64,000 nt of DNA, from NCBI GenBank assembly GCA_030248215.1, contig JASANG010002520.1, positions 186,001 through 250,000 on the forward strand. Reading direction: 5' to 3'. The stretch comes from Enoplolaimus lenunculus. Lineage: Eukaryota; Nematoda; Enoplea; Enoplida; Thoracostomopsidae. This document shows positions 38,201 to 46,900 of this stretch, in pieces (position 1 is the stretch's first letter; the number at the start of each line of letters is the position of its first letter). A program made the translations under genes and the position numbers. The notes under the pieces are model-generated. The model worked only from the letters and a program-made list of their open reading frames with translations. It ran no database searches and was not told the origin of the DNA.

Positions 38201-41035
38201 TTGAAAAATCACATATCATCGCAAAAAGGCAAAATTAATCTCCCAAGTTGTTGTACCACTAATTTAAAACTGACCCAATAAAGCAAACAACCATTTTAAT
38301 AAAATTTGAGAACAAGACTCTGATATCTGGATAGAAGGGTTCAAGCGGATATCAAAAATACCGGAGCCGGATAGTTCAAACTTAATCGCGCTAATTTAAA
38401 AATAAAAATACATGCTAGAATACATTGTAATTTTGTTTTTACAAGCGACTTCGTATTAAATGGGCTTCTCGGAGTGTCTATTTTTCTCCCTTCGAACAAT
38501 GTTCACAGACCCTTAGCTCGTAACAATTTCTAATGATTTACGTACAAACAACCGAGGTTGAAACATCTCTATGGAGGGCCAGGCTTTTCTAGAGAGCTTA
38601 GTTCTCTGGTCTCTTTTCGATGCGGGCGCGACCCTAAATGCTTACAGACAAAATTATTTCAAAGTAGTATGCAACACAAAATCTTACTTTCGCAGTTTCG
38701 GCCGCTCTGGTTCCTGAATCTCTTGTAACCAAGTCAGTCCTTGCTTCCAGTGATGATGTCTTCAACTCCGGTACATCGAAATTTTCACTGAACTCAATCT
38801 CTTCGATTTTATCCGATGCCTAAATACAAATTCAAACTTTCAAAATAGTAATATACACATACTCGTGTACGAAAATGTAAAAATAACAATATACAACACG
38901 CGTTACTATAAGCAACTTAATCCATAATGAGGGTCATGAGTAAACCCACTATCATTTGGTCCAGAATTTTGAGAAACTTTTTCGGTTGGCAACATATGAA
39001 ACCTCTCCTTCAACATTTTTACAGAACGTAACTCCCAATTCCGAAATCCTTGGTACTCCACTAACTATTATGTACAAACGGCATCATTCTTAAAGCAGCA
39101 TTCTCAAATGAAAATAGTGTTTATCGACAGTCTGTCATAGGTTCTGAAACATGCTGACCACGACAGCATCTGCAATTTTTTAGTTTCACACAAGAATGGA
39201 GACCAGTTACACCGGAAAACATGTCCACATACAGAGGCGCAACCACTAGCCAAGAGGGATTTCAGGTGTCCGACCCTCTTGGGGTTTTTGTTCGGGGCTT
39301 TTAACCCCTTTCCCAAACTATTATAAAACATGAACAACCTTTACAAAATGTTGTCTACGCCAATGTCCATATAATCAGATAATGCTTCATTCCTGGTTCA
39401 AAAGTTACAATGCCCAACTGCCAAGGCAATTGACAATTGTAGTTTTAATCCTAACCATTTCTGTGTCCAGCATTCTAAGTCCGGTCTCGACACGCGCTTC
39501 AATCTTTTCATCGCTAGCGGCAGAAGCCAGTTTTCGCGTTATAGCATATTCAGGCTTCTTTGTCTCGCCGCTCAAAGCCAACTTCGGCTTTTTAACTTTC
39601 GGTGGTCCACCACTATCGACACTAATTTGTTGTCCCAACAATGTAAACGAAGACTCGGTGCTTAGTTGCGGTTCTAACATCAAATTTGGCGACTGTAGTC
39701 CATACTGCATCCCACCATAAGTTCCAGACGACAAACTGTACTTCGCTTCGAGTTCTGCAGTCGATGATAATAAACTTTGTTCCAAACGCGTTGTTAGCTC
39801 TTTCATCTACAAATAAACACAAACTATACGTATACAAATTTTAGCAGCAATATAACTATACAACTACAGGGTTTCAATAATTTTCGTCAATTATATCATA
39901 GCTCGGTAATTTCCGGTATCTGGTATAAACCTAACGAATTACCAGATATATATTAGCAGTTGTACTCAGACTATTATAAAACGCTATTTACATTTTTACA
40001 CGTAAAAGTGCTAGAAATCTTGCTGCGACTGCATTACCCGAGCGTCCAATCGCTTTGTCATATCTTGAACGGACTCGCTGGACGATACATAGCTCGCGCC
40101 ACCAGCCAATTTACTTGAAGGTGTTTTCGCCTACAAGAGAAAAAGAACCTGTAATAGTTGCTATTCCTTGGTATACATGATTTCACAAACATACATATAT
40201 ACTCCGTAACACCCATGCTTCGTACCATAATGAAATATATATTATATCAAAAATCGGGTAAAACAGCGTACTACTAAAAGACAAACTTTGTTCGACGTTA
40301 TAACTTCAGGGGTAATTGCATATTAATCAAAATATAATTAATACATGTAGGTTATTTTGAACTGTACGAATTTTAGGGTACAAACTCCAACAATTTTAAT
40401 AATATCGTGGGTAAATCTCGATGCAACACATAATGCTCTGATATGTAGCGCGGCCGATTATAAACGTAGATATAAGTTTCATCAAATATTGCAGCACAGT
40501 CGACATCGCACAAGTTCGCCTTAGAACGAGCGCAATTGTAAATTGCCGCGCTACGAACATGGTATCCTGTTGAAAATAGAAAGAACGATCAAGGGACAAC
40601 CTTTTTTAAAAATTGGGGCATGTAAACATATGAGACATGCTTGTCCGTTATGTGCACATGCAATATAGTGCAGTGCTTGAACGAAAAATGTAGTTGGAGA
40701 GGCGGGCTACGCGGTGCAGTGGTAACAGGTCGTCCCGAAAGTGCAGTTCTGAAAAGTTTTATATTGGAAATAAATGAGAACAGTGGCAGAGCAATCTGTA
40801 ACAGGCTGACGCATGTACATGACACCCACTGCCACTGATACTCTACATCAGAGAAAGGATAATGCAAGTTAGGTGACGCTACCTGAACCGTTATTTTCTT
40901 TTTGACCATCACATTATCAGTTTTTTCAACAGGACGCGTCAATGATATTTTCATACGCGGTTCCTCAGATCCAGTTAGATTGGTATTCTTACGCGTCTTT
41001 GACGTCAACAATAGCTTATTTTCAGTTAATGACAT
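8868..41035 (-). CDS. TEP1: TEP1, telomerase/vault-associated protein 1 (about 47 exons)
   Basis: Whole gene, read on the minus strand from ATG at 41035 to TAA at 8868. Traced GT..AG exons give about 2,890 codons, somewhat longer than vertebrate TEP1 (about 2,600). Region order is N-terminal linker, TROVE, VWA-like, DUF4062, NACHT, helical linker, WD40 repeats, which is specific to TEP1. In known animals TEP1 binds telomerase RNA and vault RNA and is a component of the vault particle; that role here is by homology. Stretches that match vertebrate TEP1 closely include AGKRMKL, RGNKAAVWQELL, SSTFRDLHGER, GQGKTAF, YPTLL and the C-terminal DAVGNVY. Phases agree at nearly every junction. Unresolved are exons 11-13 (35.5-34.9 kb) and the start of exon 25 (28.4 kb), so one small exon boundary in each may be wrong. 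No in-frame disruption was seen in the accepted exons, so the gene appears intact. Confidence 0.93.
9040..9110. mobile_element. CCGG-type hAT-like repeat fragment in TEP1 intron
   Basis: CGGCTCCGGCCGGATACC with inverted CCGGCTCCGG words, ending GGTATCCGGTCGCACGCTG. It lies between the last exon and exon 46. Confidence 0.45.
11996..12145. mobile_element. CACACGTGCAAGTT-type MITE in TEP1 intron
   Basis: Hairpin element with ends GTTCACACGTGCGAGTT and its inverse AACTTGCACGTGTGAATAGG. The interior repeats AACTCGCAGCT words. Related copies are at 16100-16745 and fragments at 8515-8630 and 27735-27790. Confidence 0.6.
14470..16085 (-). CDS. TEP1: TEP1 exon 38: 1.6 kb WD40 exon
   Basis: A single uninterrupted exon of 1,616 bases (539 codons), entered in phase 2 and left in phase 1. 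It holds about seven WD40 units, seen from YIVLWNF, LKIYSV, VRLWSA, LKLWAG, IKLWSI, VKTWQC and LIVWSA. In a propeller these blades bind proteins or RNA-protein particles. It is unlike the other 46 exons (67-351 bases): it is several times longer, clearly richer in G and C, and rich in Ala, Gly and Asp. The reading is open throughout and matches the vertebrate propeller, so the exon is real rather than a retained intron. Confidence 0.93.
16100..16745. mobile_element. CACACGTGCAAGTT-type element, long nested copy, next to exon 38
   Basis: Left end AAGCCCAATTCACAACTGC and right end the inverse GTGAATAGGGCTTAA, both followed inward by AAGTTTTTGCTGCA. A shorter inner copy occupies about 16585-16745. 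The left end lies about 15 bases from the acceptor of TEP1 exon 38. Confidence 0.55.
17393..17569. mobile_element. TTAGGC-type hAT MITE in TEP1 intron
   Basis: Ends GGCCCATATATAGAACAGG and CCTGTTCTATGTACTGACC, with TTAGG hexamers near the right side and the conserved AGTTTAGACTAATTTT-like inner word. Inserted within the 16.86-19.13 kb block. Confidence 0.6.
17838..18430 (+). pseudogene. Broken capsid-like (penton-type) gene remnant, Polinton-like family
   Basis: Fossil. Short plus-strand open stretches recall the jelly-roll minor capsid (penton) proteins of Polinton/Maverick and adintovirus-like elements: a segment INCTGGGEIKNISERLQQ and a later FGKPVQYGSGKISLELKF. The remnant sits inside the TIR-bounded block of a TEP1 intron and is broken, with at least two or three interruptions. 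No polymerase, integrase or protease piece is seen nearby. The family call rests on eye-matching only and could be wrong. Confidence 0.3.
18730..19035. repeat. Two short tandem repeats in TEP1 intron
   Basis: Three imperfect units of about 40-45 bp around TTTATTACACACTGA at 18737-18840, then three to four units of about 28 bp with ATGGAGGGTGTGATTTACCA at 18945-19035. Both lie just inside the right inverted end of the surrounding element, a usual place for subterminal transposase-binding repeats. Confidence 0.55.
19504..20328 (-). CDS. TEP1: TEP1 exons 36-37: first WD40 repeats
   Basis: Exons 20328-20230 (33 codons) and 19634-19504 (43 codons plus 2 bases). Exon 36 has a beta-propeller strand pattern, FTSVTVSSDRRLIACGCEDG. 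Exon 37 is a canonical WD40 unit: HTQSVNAVLFL, then LCSLGADKKLFVWDV. They are separated from the next exon by the largest intron of the gene, about 3.4 kb, which is filled with repeats. Confidence 0.9.
20563..22234 (-). CDS. TEP1: TEP1 exons 31-35: helical linker between NACHT and WD40
   Basis: Exons 22234-22126, 22016-21925, 21579-21417, 21120-20997 and 20731-20563, joined in phase 1/0/1/2/0. The segment is predicted helical and corresponds to the winged-helix and TPR-like part after NACHT in vertebrate TEP1. FIGR joins across the intron to YPTLLVQTALNQPTLSA, which matches YPRLLPQQAANQPL in vertebrates; this join is in phase and shows that the open stretch between them (20.75-20.93 kb) is intron. 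Introns here are 90-580 bp. Confidence 0.85.
21640..21810. mobile_element. Degenerate CCGG-type hAT-like repeat in TEP1 intron
   Basis: Right end TTTACCGGTTACACCCTGG and a left part with GCAGCCGATATTTTCG. The ends fit the CAGGGTG(C/T)AACCGG family. Confidence 0.35.
22235..24002. other. Long TEP1 intron between exons 30 and 31
   Basis: 1.77 kb with no supported exon. Open frames around 22.3-22.6 kb have no recognisable family. Decayed repeat pieces are likely, but I could not define ends. Confidence 0.4.
24003..29106 (-). CDS. TEP1: TEP1 exons 23-30: NACHT NTPase region
   Basis: Exons 29106-28903, 28637-28474, about 28390-28301, 27690-27576, 26949-26788, 25977-25885, 25500-25368 and 24142-24003. 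Walker A is APAGQGKTAF near 28.92 kb, at the very end of exon 23; Walker B is VVLLFDG in exon 26 near 27.63 kb. Exon 27 (SVNAR..; RHWLAEYGKQLDESKFNNH) and exon 28 (MRLLLSKRDAESPAYLLM) match the helical part of the vertebrate domain. Exon 25 ends phase 2 at a GTTTAC donor that lies inside the target duplication of a MITE (27867-28292). The upstream edge of exon 25 is unresolved: the open frame KNLYKILKLVFEPPHHEYE needs an acceptor in a phase that I could not match to exon 24. Confidence 0.85.
24440..24830. mobile_element. ACTTAAG-type foldback repeat in TEP1 intron
   Basis: AT-rich inverted words TACTTAAG/CTTAAGTA repeat on both sides of GTCGTTTTTAAAAGC. A related stretch is at 26090-26395 in another intron, with AGTACGCTTTTAAAAGCGAC at its core. 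Non-coding. Confidence 0.45.
26090..26395. mobile_element. ACTTAAG-type foldback repeat, second copy
   Basis: Starts with AATTACTTAAGTCGACGACTT and ends with GTACTTAAGC words. Shares the ACTTAAG hairpins and central TTTTAAAAGC with 24440-24830. Confidence 0.45.
27867..28292. mobile_element. CCGG-type hAT MITE with exact 8-bp target duplication at a TEP1 splice site
   Basis: Ends CAGGGTGCAACCGGAATTCC and the inverse, with tandem GGTTCC hexamers inside each end. The host octamer GTGTAAAC flanks it at 27859-27866 and 28293-28300. On the minus strand that octamer reads GTTTACAC and supplies the 5' splice site of TEP1 exon 25, so the insertion lies directly after the donor. Confidence 0.85.
29605..31354 (-). 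CDS. TEP1: TEP1 exons 19-22: DUF4062 domain and linker
   Basis: Exons 31354-31136, 30838-30584, 30088-29975 and 29725-29605, joined in phase 2/2/2/0. DUF4062 is a small alpha/beta (TIR-like) domain found N-terminal to NACHT in TEP1 and NPHP3-type proteins. Its signature RIFVSSTFRDLHGERNVLVR is at about 31.3 kb, followed by DLRWG, CQLFIGVLADRYGFVPS and SSMTELEILQF. Exons 21-22 carry the linker ending in YPWSWGG..VAT, matching the vertebrate segment YPCEWGG. The function of the domain in TEP1 is not established. Confidence 0.9.
30128..30190. mobile_element. TTAGGC-type MITE fragment
   Basis: A short run GCTTAGGCTTAGGTTTATG with no recognisable ends, in the TEP1 intron between exons 20 and 21. 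Confidence 0.35.
31759..34471 (-). CDS. TEP1: TEP1 exons 14-18: VWA-like domain
   Basis: Exons 34471-34195, 34095-33940, 33513-33391, 33049-32799 and 31908-31759; phases 2/0, 0/0, 0/0, 0/2, 2/2 join cleanly. The block aligns by eye with the vertebrate TEP1 segment from WKYD..LNRY..PGRT through RVILLG to the linker before DUF4062. Here the matching pieces are LKYDDQLLKRYQKALD, IPGRTVVFV and IDNIIILG. The metal-site loop that follows the first strand reads NATHVAAT, without the Asp-x-Ser-x-Ser pattern of a classical MIDAS, so metal binding is doubtful. In TROVE proteins this fold packs against the RNA-binding ring. Confidence 0.85.
34903..38013 (-). CDS. TEP1: TEP1 exons 5-13: TROVE RNA-binding module
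   Basis: Exons 38013-37879, 37628-37458, 37205-37103, 36812-36569, 36397-36240, 35820-35711, 35517-35424, about 35297-35188 and about 35002-34903. TROVE is the HEAT-like RNA-binding ring shared with Ro60. Visible hallmarks are YMAMLRNLRNM in exon 10 and QFPFRFFSAY in exon 11, plus the basic spacer in exon 8 (GRRGRKPGK) that vertebrate TEP1 also carries before LKKLVRQLHI. Exon 11 has a strong donor (G|GTGAGC) that leaves phase 1, while the best reading of exon 12 (RYGSLEYGAL) needs phase 0; a TGG|GTGGCA donor 9 bases on would fit. Exon 13 (KARKAVIASLKKLEKKRVEK) has two possible acceptors. These three joins need transcript data. Confidence 0.85.
38688..41035 (-). CDS. TEP1: TEP1 exons 1-4: N-terminal region before TROVE
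   Basis: Exons at 41035-40883 (51 codons), 40130-40038 (31), 39806-39456 (117) and 38819-38688 (44), all phase 0. The start ATG at 41035 is the first in the frame and follows a short AT-rich leader. The residues are Ser/Thr/Lys/Glu-rich and low in hydrophobics, so this part is probably disordered. The four short N-terminal repeats of mammalian TEP1 are not visible. The exon 3 donor is GTTAGG, less typical than the others; the ORF runs on past it, so that boundary is the least certain of the four. Confidence 0.8.
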
Positions 41036-41064
41036 TATTCAGTTTTCTATAACGTAAACATGCG

Positions 41065-41114
41065 TACTATATATTAAATATGCAAATCGTACTATATATT
41101 AAATATGCAAATCG
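41065..41114. promoter_or_regulatory. Tandem 25-bp duplication with two octamer motifs upstream of TEP1
   Basis: Two perfect 25-bp copies (41065-41089 and 41090-41114) lie 30-80 bases upstream of the TEP1 ATG. Each holds ATGCAAAT, the octamer bound by POU-domain factors in animals, next to a TATATATT stretch. Whether this is promoter or 5' UTR is not visible; the exact duplication is certain, the function is inference. Confidence 0.45.
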
Positions 41115-42984
41115 AATTAATTTAACACAGTTTATACAACAATTTATATCATAGACGTTGGAACGCATTGCATAGGTGCAGACATCCTAGGCCCAATGAA
41201 TCCTCGATAACTTCCAAAACAAAAGCAAATAAAGACACGAACCTACTATACTAAACAAAGGTCAGTTGCAAAAATTGATATCGACGCAATATTACGTCAC
41301 AGAAAATTAATACAGAAGTACCTAGCTATGCCATTAATGCAACAGTACCACAAGGGAGTAGCAACACTCTTGCTGCACGGTACGCATAGTATTACAGAAA
41401 TGAGGGCACAGAAGAAACAAGCAAAAGAACAAAATTTATGAAGTTGACTTTTTATCTCGTGAATTGAACGACAGCAAAATTATAGTCACTCAACTCTTCA
41501 GAACCAAATTGCATTGTTCTAAACACATAATCATTAGGCTTGAACTTTTAGGTGAGTCAGACCCTCATAAATATCAACGTGGGTCAAGGCAGCACCAACA
41601 AAACAAGACGATTGGAGCCATTTATTATGAGTAATAAAACACATAGATTAAAACTGAACCAAGCTTCAAACTAGTGATAAGTAAAACGAAACAGCAATGA
41701 CCGATCCAAAATCAAATGTTGAAAATACGATAACCTGTTACTACTTTAGGCAAGCTACAATGTCCACGAATACCATCATACTTAAATATTTTTAAAAGCG
41801 AAAGTTTCAGAACCTCAGAAAAGCAAATCAAGGAGAAAATTAAAACTAGGGCCATGTGCAGACTGTAAACCCTGCAGTAAATACATCCTAAGCTTGGGAG
41901 GCAATAAATTTACGCAGAAAAGTAAAAAACTTAACTGAAACCGCGTTATATTAATACGTTCGGTAAAAACGTGTTAATTGTTGAAACGTTATTGTTGCGA
42001 TGCAATGCAGCGAACAATTCTCGAATACGAAACTTGACTATACATGGCACATTAAAATTATTGTGGTGGGTCGACAAGCTCTATAATTTGCGAAAAAGGG
42101 GTTTTTACAAAAAACAATTTTTTGGAAGAGTCATAAATGTGTTTTGCGTATCCAGTGCCATTTCGAATTGCCGACGCTTCAGTTTTAATAGCGTCATGCC
42201 GTAATTTCAATGTGATGGAAACTTGACGAGTTAGGATGCGAGGCACCTACCATCACCCTCGTGTCTTGTCTATAGAACTTGACGCTCTATCTTTTTATGT
42301 TTTCCACACGTCTTGTGTCGAAGTTTATGCTGACCGGTAGTGATGGGAATCGGAATTTTTCCCGGATATACAGATATCTGAAACTAAATTTTCTACTAGA
42401 AATCAAAACTCTAAATCATCGTCTAATTACGAGCGAATGTGGTTCAATATATTAACTCAGGTCTCAATACAGAATTCGTTTTCGTCAGCGTCTGAGCTAC
42501 TTTACTGGTGAAACAATGCAAATTATTTCAAATTTTTTACACTAAAAAATTTCAGATTTATGGATATCCGAATACACGCATCTTTTGGGATACGTATCCG
42601 AAATTTTTTCATGTCCGGATATTCGGATATCCGGAAATCCGGTGCTCATTTATACTGACTGGTTCGACTGAAATATACAGCCTACAGATTTTGCAAAATG
42701 TTAAAAAGTTCAACAAGCGTCTAACTATTTTGTAACCCAGCCAATGTCTGTTATACGACGAGTACAAAAGAAATACTTTTCACTGTTTTATCTTTCGCTG
42801 CATGAGACAACTGTAAAAAATTATTTGATGTTATTTTTTTGTTTTTGTGTTGCAAAGTGTTTTGCTTTCCGCATATTAACACGCAAATGCAGTATAATAT
42901 GTAAGATAATTGCAATTTGCTAAGCGTTTTCAACTCAGAGAGAGAATTGGTTATTTTAGTCATTTCTGTAGCACTAAACATTAA
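41115..42984. other. Intergenic block between TEP1 and the SOD-like gene, left part
   Basis: AT-rich DNA with no convincing coding exon on either strand. From about 42335 to 42640 there is a degenerate piece of the CCGG-rich hAT-like repeat family (CGGATATCCGG-type words). Any promoter for TEP1 should sit at its left edge. Confidence 0.5.
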
Positions 42985-43125
42985 CATCCTCTGAACTCAT
43001 TTAATTCCGGGTGAATTGATTAGTTAGCTCATGAATGAGCTCGAAAGACCTAATTCAGAGCTCAGGCTTCTGAGTGGATTCAACTCATTCTGAGTTAAAT
43101 CCAACTCACTCGAATTTACAGTGCA
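42985..43125. mobile_element. CACTGTAAGTTT-type TIR element, truncated
   Basis: GAGTTGATT/AATCAACTC words ending TCGAATTTACAGTGCAG. The same family is seen complete at 43660-43853 and 61586-61842. Confidence 0.5.
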
Positions 43126-43552
43126 GAGTCCAACAGGTTCAGCGTTCGTTCGCCGCCATCCCGTGCGGTTGACAACCATAAACTTTGTGAAAAAATTATG
43201 TTTATTTTACGTGATTGACGTTGGCAGTTCTAAAACGTTTCATCTCTGGCGCAGATTAAAAATAACCTTTACTTTAATACATGTATTAAGAACAGCGCTC
43301 ACAATATCTAATGGACTCGGTCGTCCTGATTCACTCTTAATCTTAGACTTTGTAGTGGGACTTAAATTTATAAAAATAATGCTGGCTTTTCGCTTGGAGT
43401 TTTTTGGTCACAGTTTCACCTTAAATTACTGACAATTTACTGGTGTGTAAATTTCAATTACAAATAATTCGATTTCAAACTGAAAGATAAAATAGCTGAG
43501 GAATTGAAAATCTGAATCTATTAACTAGATGCAGAGTTGGCCAATGTATCGA

Positions 43553-43853
43553 ACAGAACGGGTACAGTAGTATAAGCAATAAGCATATGCCTAAGCCTAA
43601 GCAAAAAAATTAGTCTAAAGCTTAAGCTTACACTGAAATGTTGGTTATTTGTGAATTAATATCAGTAAACATTAACTAACTCTGAGTTGAGTTGATACTT
43701 ACTCTGAGTTGAGTTGACTCTGGGTGAGTTGATTATTTAACTCACAATGAATAGAATCAACTCAAAATTCCGGGTTCTGATTGTCCTCCCTCACACTGAC
43801 TGATTGAACTCATTGTGAGTTAAAATCAACTCACTGAAACTTACAGTGTAGGT
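43553..43853. mobile_element. TTAGGC-type fragment followed by a CACTGTAAGTTT-type element
   Basis: 43553-43640 carries AGCCTAAGCAAAAAAATTAG, part of the hAT MITE interior. 43660-43853 consists of inverted ACTCTGAGTTGAGTTGA words and ends AAACTTACAGTGTAGG. Both lie in the shared upstream region of the SOD-like gene. Confidence 0.5.
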
Positions 43854-43999
43854 ACGCTAATACAGTCCCGTCGCAAAACGTTCCGCCTCTGGTCTATACA
43901 TGGCCAATATTTGTCCTACTTTTTAGTCTAATCAAAATTCGACAATATACAGTAAACCATACGCAAACATGATGTATACAGCATCGCCTCCAACTTAAA

Positions 44000-46900
44000 A
44001 TGAAGATACGATCCCAATGGACGATCTCTATATTCATTTCGGGTTTTTTGCTGATCCCTTATTTTTCGGTTGTCGAGGGTAAAGGCCGAAGACGGGATGA
44101 TGACGATGAAAGTGAAGATAAAGAGCTTGTGATTGGCACGGATGATCTGGATATTAACGCTCCACCGTACTATGGATATTATGAACGTAAGTGTACCAGA
44201 CAGGCCCGGTGCCAGGCCACGGGGACGTTGACATTTTTAGGACGGTGGCATACAAGGGTTTCTGATGCTTTACAAGCGAGTTAGAAACTTTTCTGGCGAC
44301 CAAAACTTTTGTAGGATCGTGAGCGTCCGTCTGATTCTCGTCTGGCTACTAAACCAGATAAGAGAAAGCGACTATAGTGGAAGGATTGGAAATGACCCCG
44401 GAAAAATGTGAAAATATACACCGATCACAGTTGCCAAAATACTTCAAACGTGAAATTAAATTAAAAGTTTGATGCTAAAAGTGGCCCATGTTACTTGTAG
44501 GGCTGTCCCGGTTTCTGGAGGATCTGTAAAAGAGCAGGCTTACATTCTAGACTACATTATTTTGTTTAGGCTTAGGCTTAGGCTTAGGCTTTGGAGTACG
44601 CTTTTGCAACGCTTAGGCTTTGGCTTAGGCATAATAATACGCTTAATTTACTGTTACGGCCCTAAAAGTAACATTGGCCGCTATAGTTATTGGCAGGAAT
44701 GTTATTTCTAAAGAATGCGAACAAGGCCGCGACACTTTCTCTTATGCATGAAGCTTGCGTAATTATTTTTAAGCGACAAGTGCACGCCTTGTGATTGGTT
44801 ACTACATTAATGCTATACTCAAATACGATTGGCTGTTGCGAATACTCTTTTCTGATCGGTTAAGTAATCGCCACCTGTTGGCTACCAAACTGTTTTACTA
44901 AGTAACGTAGAATCAAGCAGGATTACGACTATCAAGCAACCAATTACGAAGCACACAGGATTATCTGTCATGATTCCGCCTTGGGCTAGCCCAAACCGTA
45001 ATTCCGCTTTAAACTAGCACAATTCGGAATTGGGCTGAATTACGACTTGGGCTACGACATATATTTTCATTTTGCTTCTCAAATTTATTTAATTTAAAAC
45101 ATTTTTTTACTTTATTATTTTTGTTTTCATGCATCTAAGCATGTTGTCGCGATGGCCGTCATTCGTTCGTATTCTGGCAACCATACCATAAACGGACCAG
45201 TATCGGGTGTGATTCGACTGCATCAATTGGGAATCGGAGGCCCAACTTGGGTTAACGGAACCATTCATGGGTTGACCCCTGGGTATCATGGCATGGCAAT
45301 CGCAAATCTTGGTGACCTCACCAAAGGTAACTGACGTGTCTCAATTTTATTACAAGATACAAATTTATTACCAAGAGACACACAACATTTTACTTGATAC
45401 CTGCAAAGTAGGACGTCCCAGAAGTCCTGATATGAAAAATAAATTAACAAACTGTCTCAGGGTTGAACCAGGCTGATATCAGGGTTTAACCAGGCTGATA
45501 TCAGGGTTGAACCAGGCTGATATCAGGGTTGAACCAGGCAGATATATTTAGAAATCAGCGTCTGGTGTTTGCTCATTTCGCTCGCGAGGTTTTTTTCACA
45601 TTGCAAGTAAAAATATGGCATTTTTGATCCGACAATGGACGCGCGCCAAGAAATAAGTGGCCCATGTATAGAACAGGGCCGGATCGTTTTCTGGAGGGGC
45701 TGTAATAGAGTCAGTTTAAGCTTTAGACTAATTTTTTTGCTTGACTTAGGTTTAGGCTTACGTTTTAGGAATATGCTCATTCTTACGCTTAGGCTTAGGC
45801 TTATGCTTAGGCTTAGGAATAGGCTCATCCATACGCTTAGGCTTAGGCTTAGGCTTAAGCTTAGGCTTAAGAAAATGCATATACTACTGTTCCGGCCCTG
45901 TTCTATACATGGGCCCTATAAGTTATTTAATCGCTCAAGGCGACTGGTTATATGTCAGGATGCAACCAGAGGTAAAAAAATACCCGAACCGGAGCCGGAA
46001 GTCAATAAAGCTTGCCGAAGCCGGAGCCAGAGGTAAAGCCAGACGTGAAGAAGGGGTGAGGCAAAGTTAGGTAGTTAAAATGATGTTTAATTTGTTAATT
46101 TCTGCAAATATCAGTAATGTGTTGTTAAATTGTTTGGTTTTACGTCTATTTTTTTTCCAAATCTAAGCAATTTTTTTCAAAATTGAGCCAAAGGTTTAAA
46201 TAAAACGCGTCAAACAGATAAATTACCAAAAACTATGCAACATTTCACTTCCGAAATTGCTGGATCCCCCGGCAAAATTTCTACCGGAGCCGGATGGCGA
46301 TATTCTGCCGGAGCCGGAGACAGACCTCTGGTTGTACTCTGTTACCGGTCTTTGTATACTTCAGGATGCAATGGCGCTCCGGAACACTTTGATCCATTAA
46401 CGCAAGCTCACGGGAGTATTTTATCTTCAATAAGACATTGTGGGGACTTAGGCAATGTCTTGGCATCCAAGAATGGAACGGCAGTTTTTGCTTATAAGGT
46501 TCATTTGTTGCTTCGAATAACCGGAATACACGGTGTTATTGGCCGGATGCTAATGGTAAGCTACTTTACGATTTAACTTATTGCACATCCGCGTTAGTCA
46601 AGGTAGAATTAGTCGGGATTACAAAGTGTGCACCAGGTTTCGAATCAGAACAAAATTTGGCCGGAATCGGAGTCGGATACCAATTTTGTTGCCGGAACCA
46701 GAATTAATATCGGAACCAGAGTTTCAATGTTTATTTTTGTTAAGTATGACCAATTTTAAAATGTGTAAACAAAATTATTTTATTTTGTTTTTGATCAACG
46801 TAAAAATGCGGGGTTCACGTTGTGACAGGCAGCATAAACGGGTGACCGTCACCTCAAGACTGCAGATAACTGCAATTTTTTCGCTTCGACGACGGATTAA

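Noticed and set aside
43121-43432. 103-codon plus-strand ORF upstream of the SOD-like gene
   Set aside because: No recognised family, no supporting splice or promoter signal, and it begins inside a MITE.
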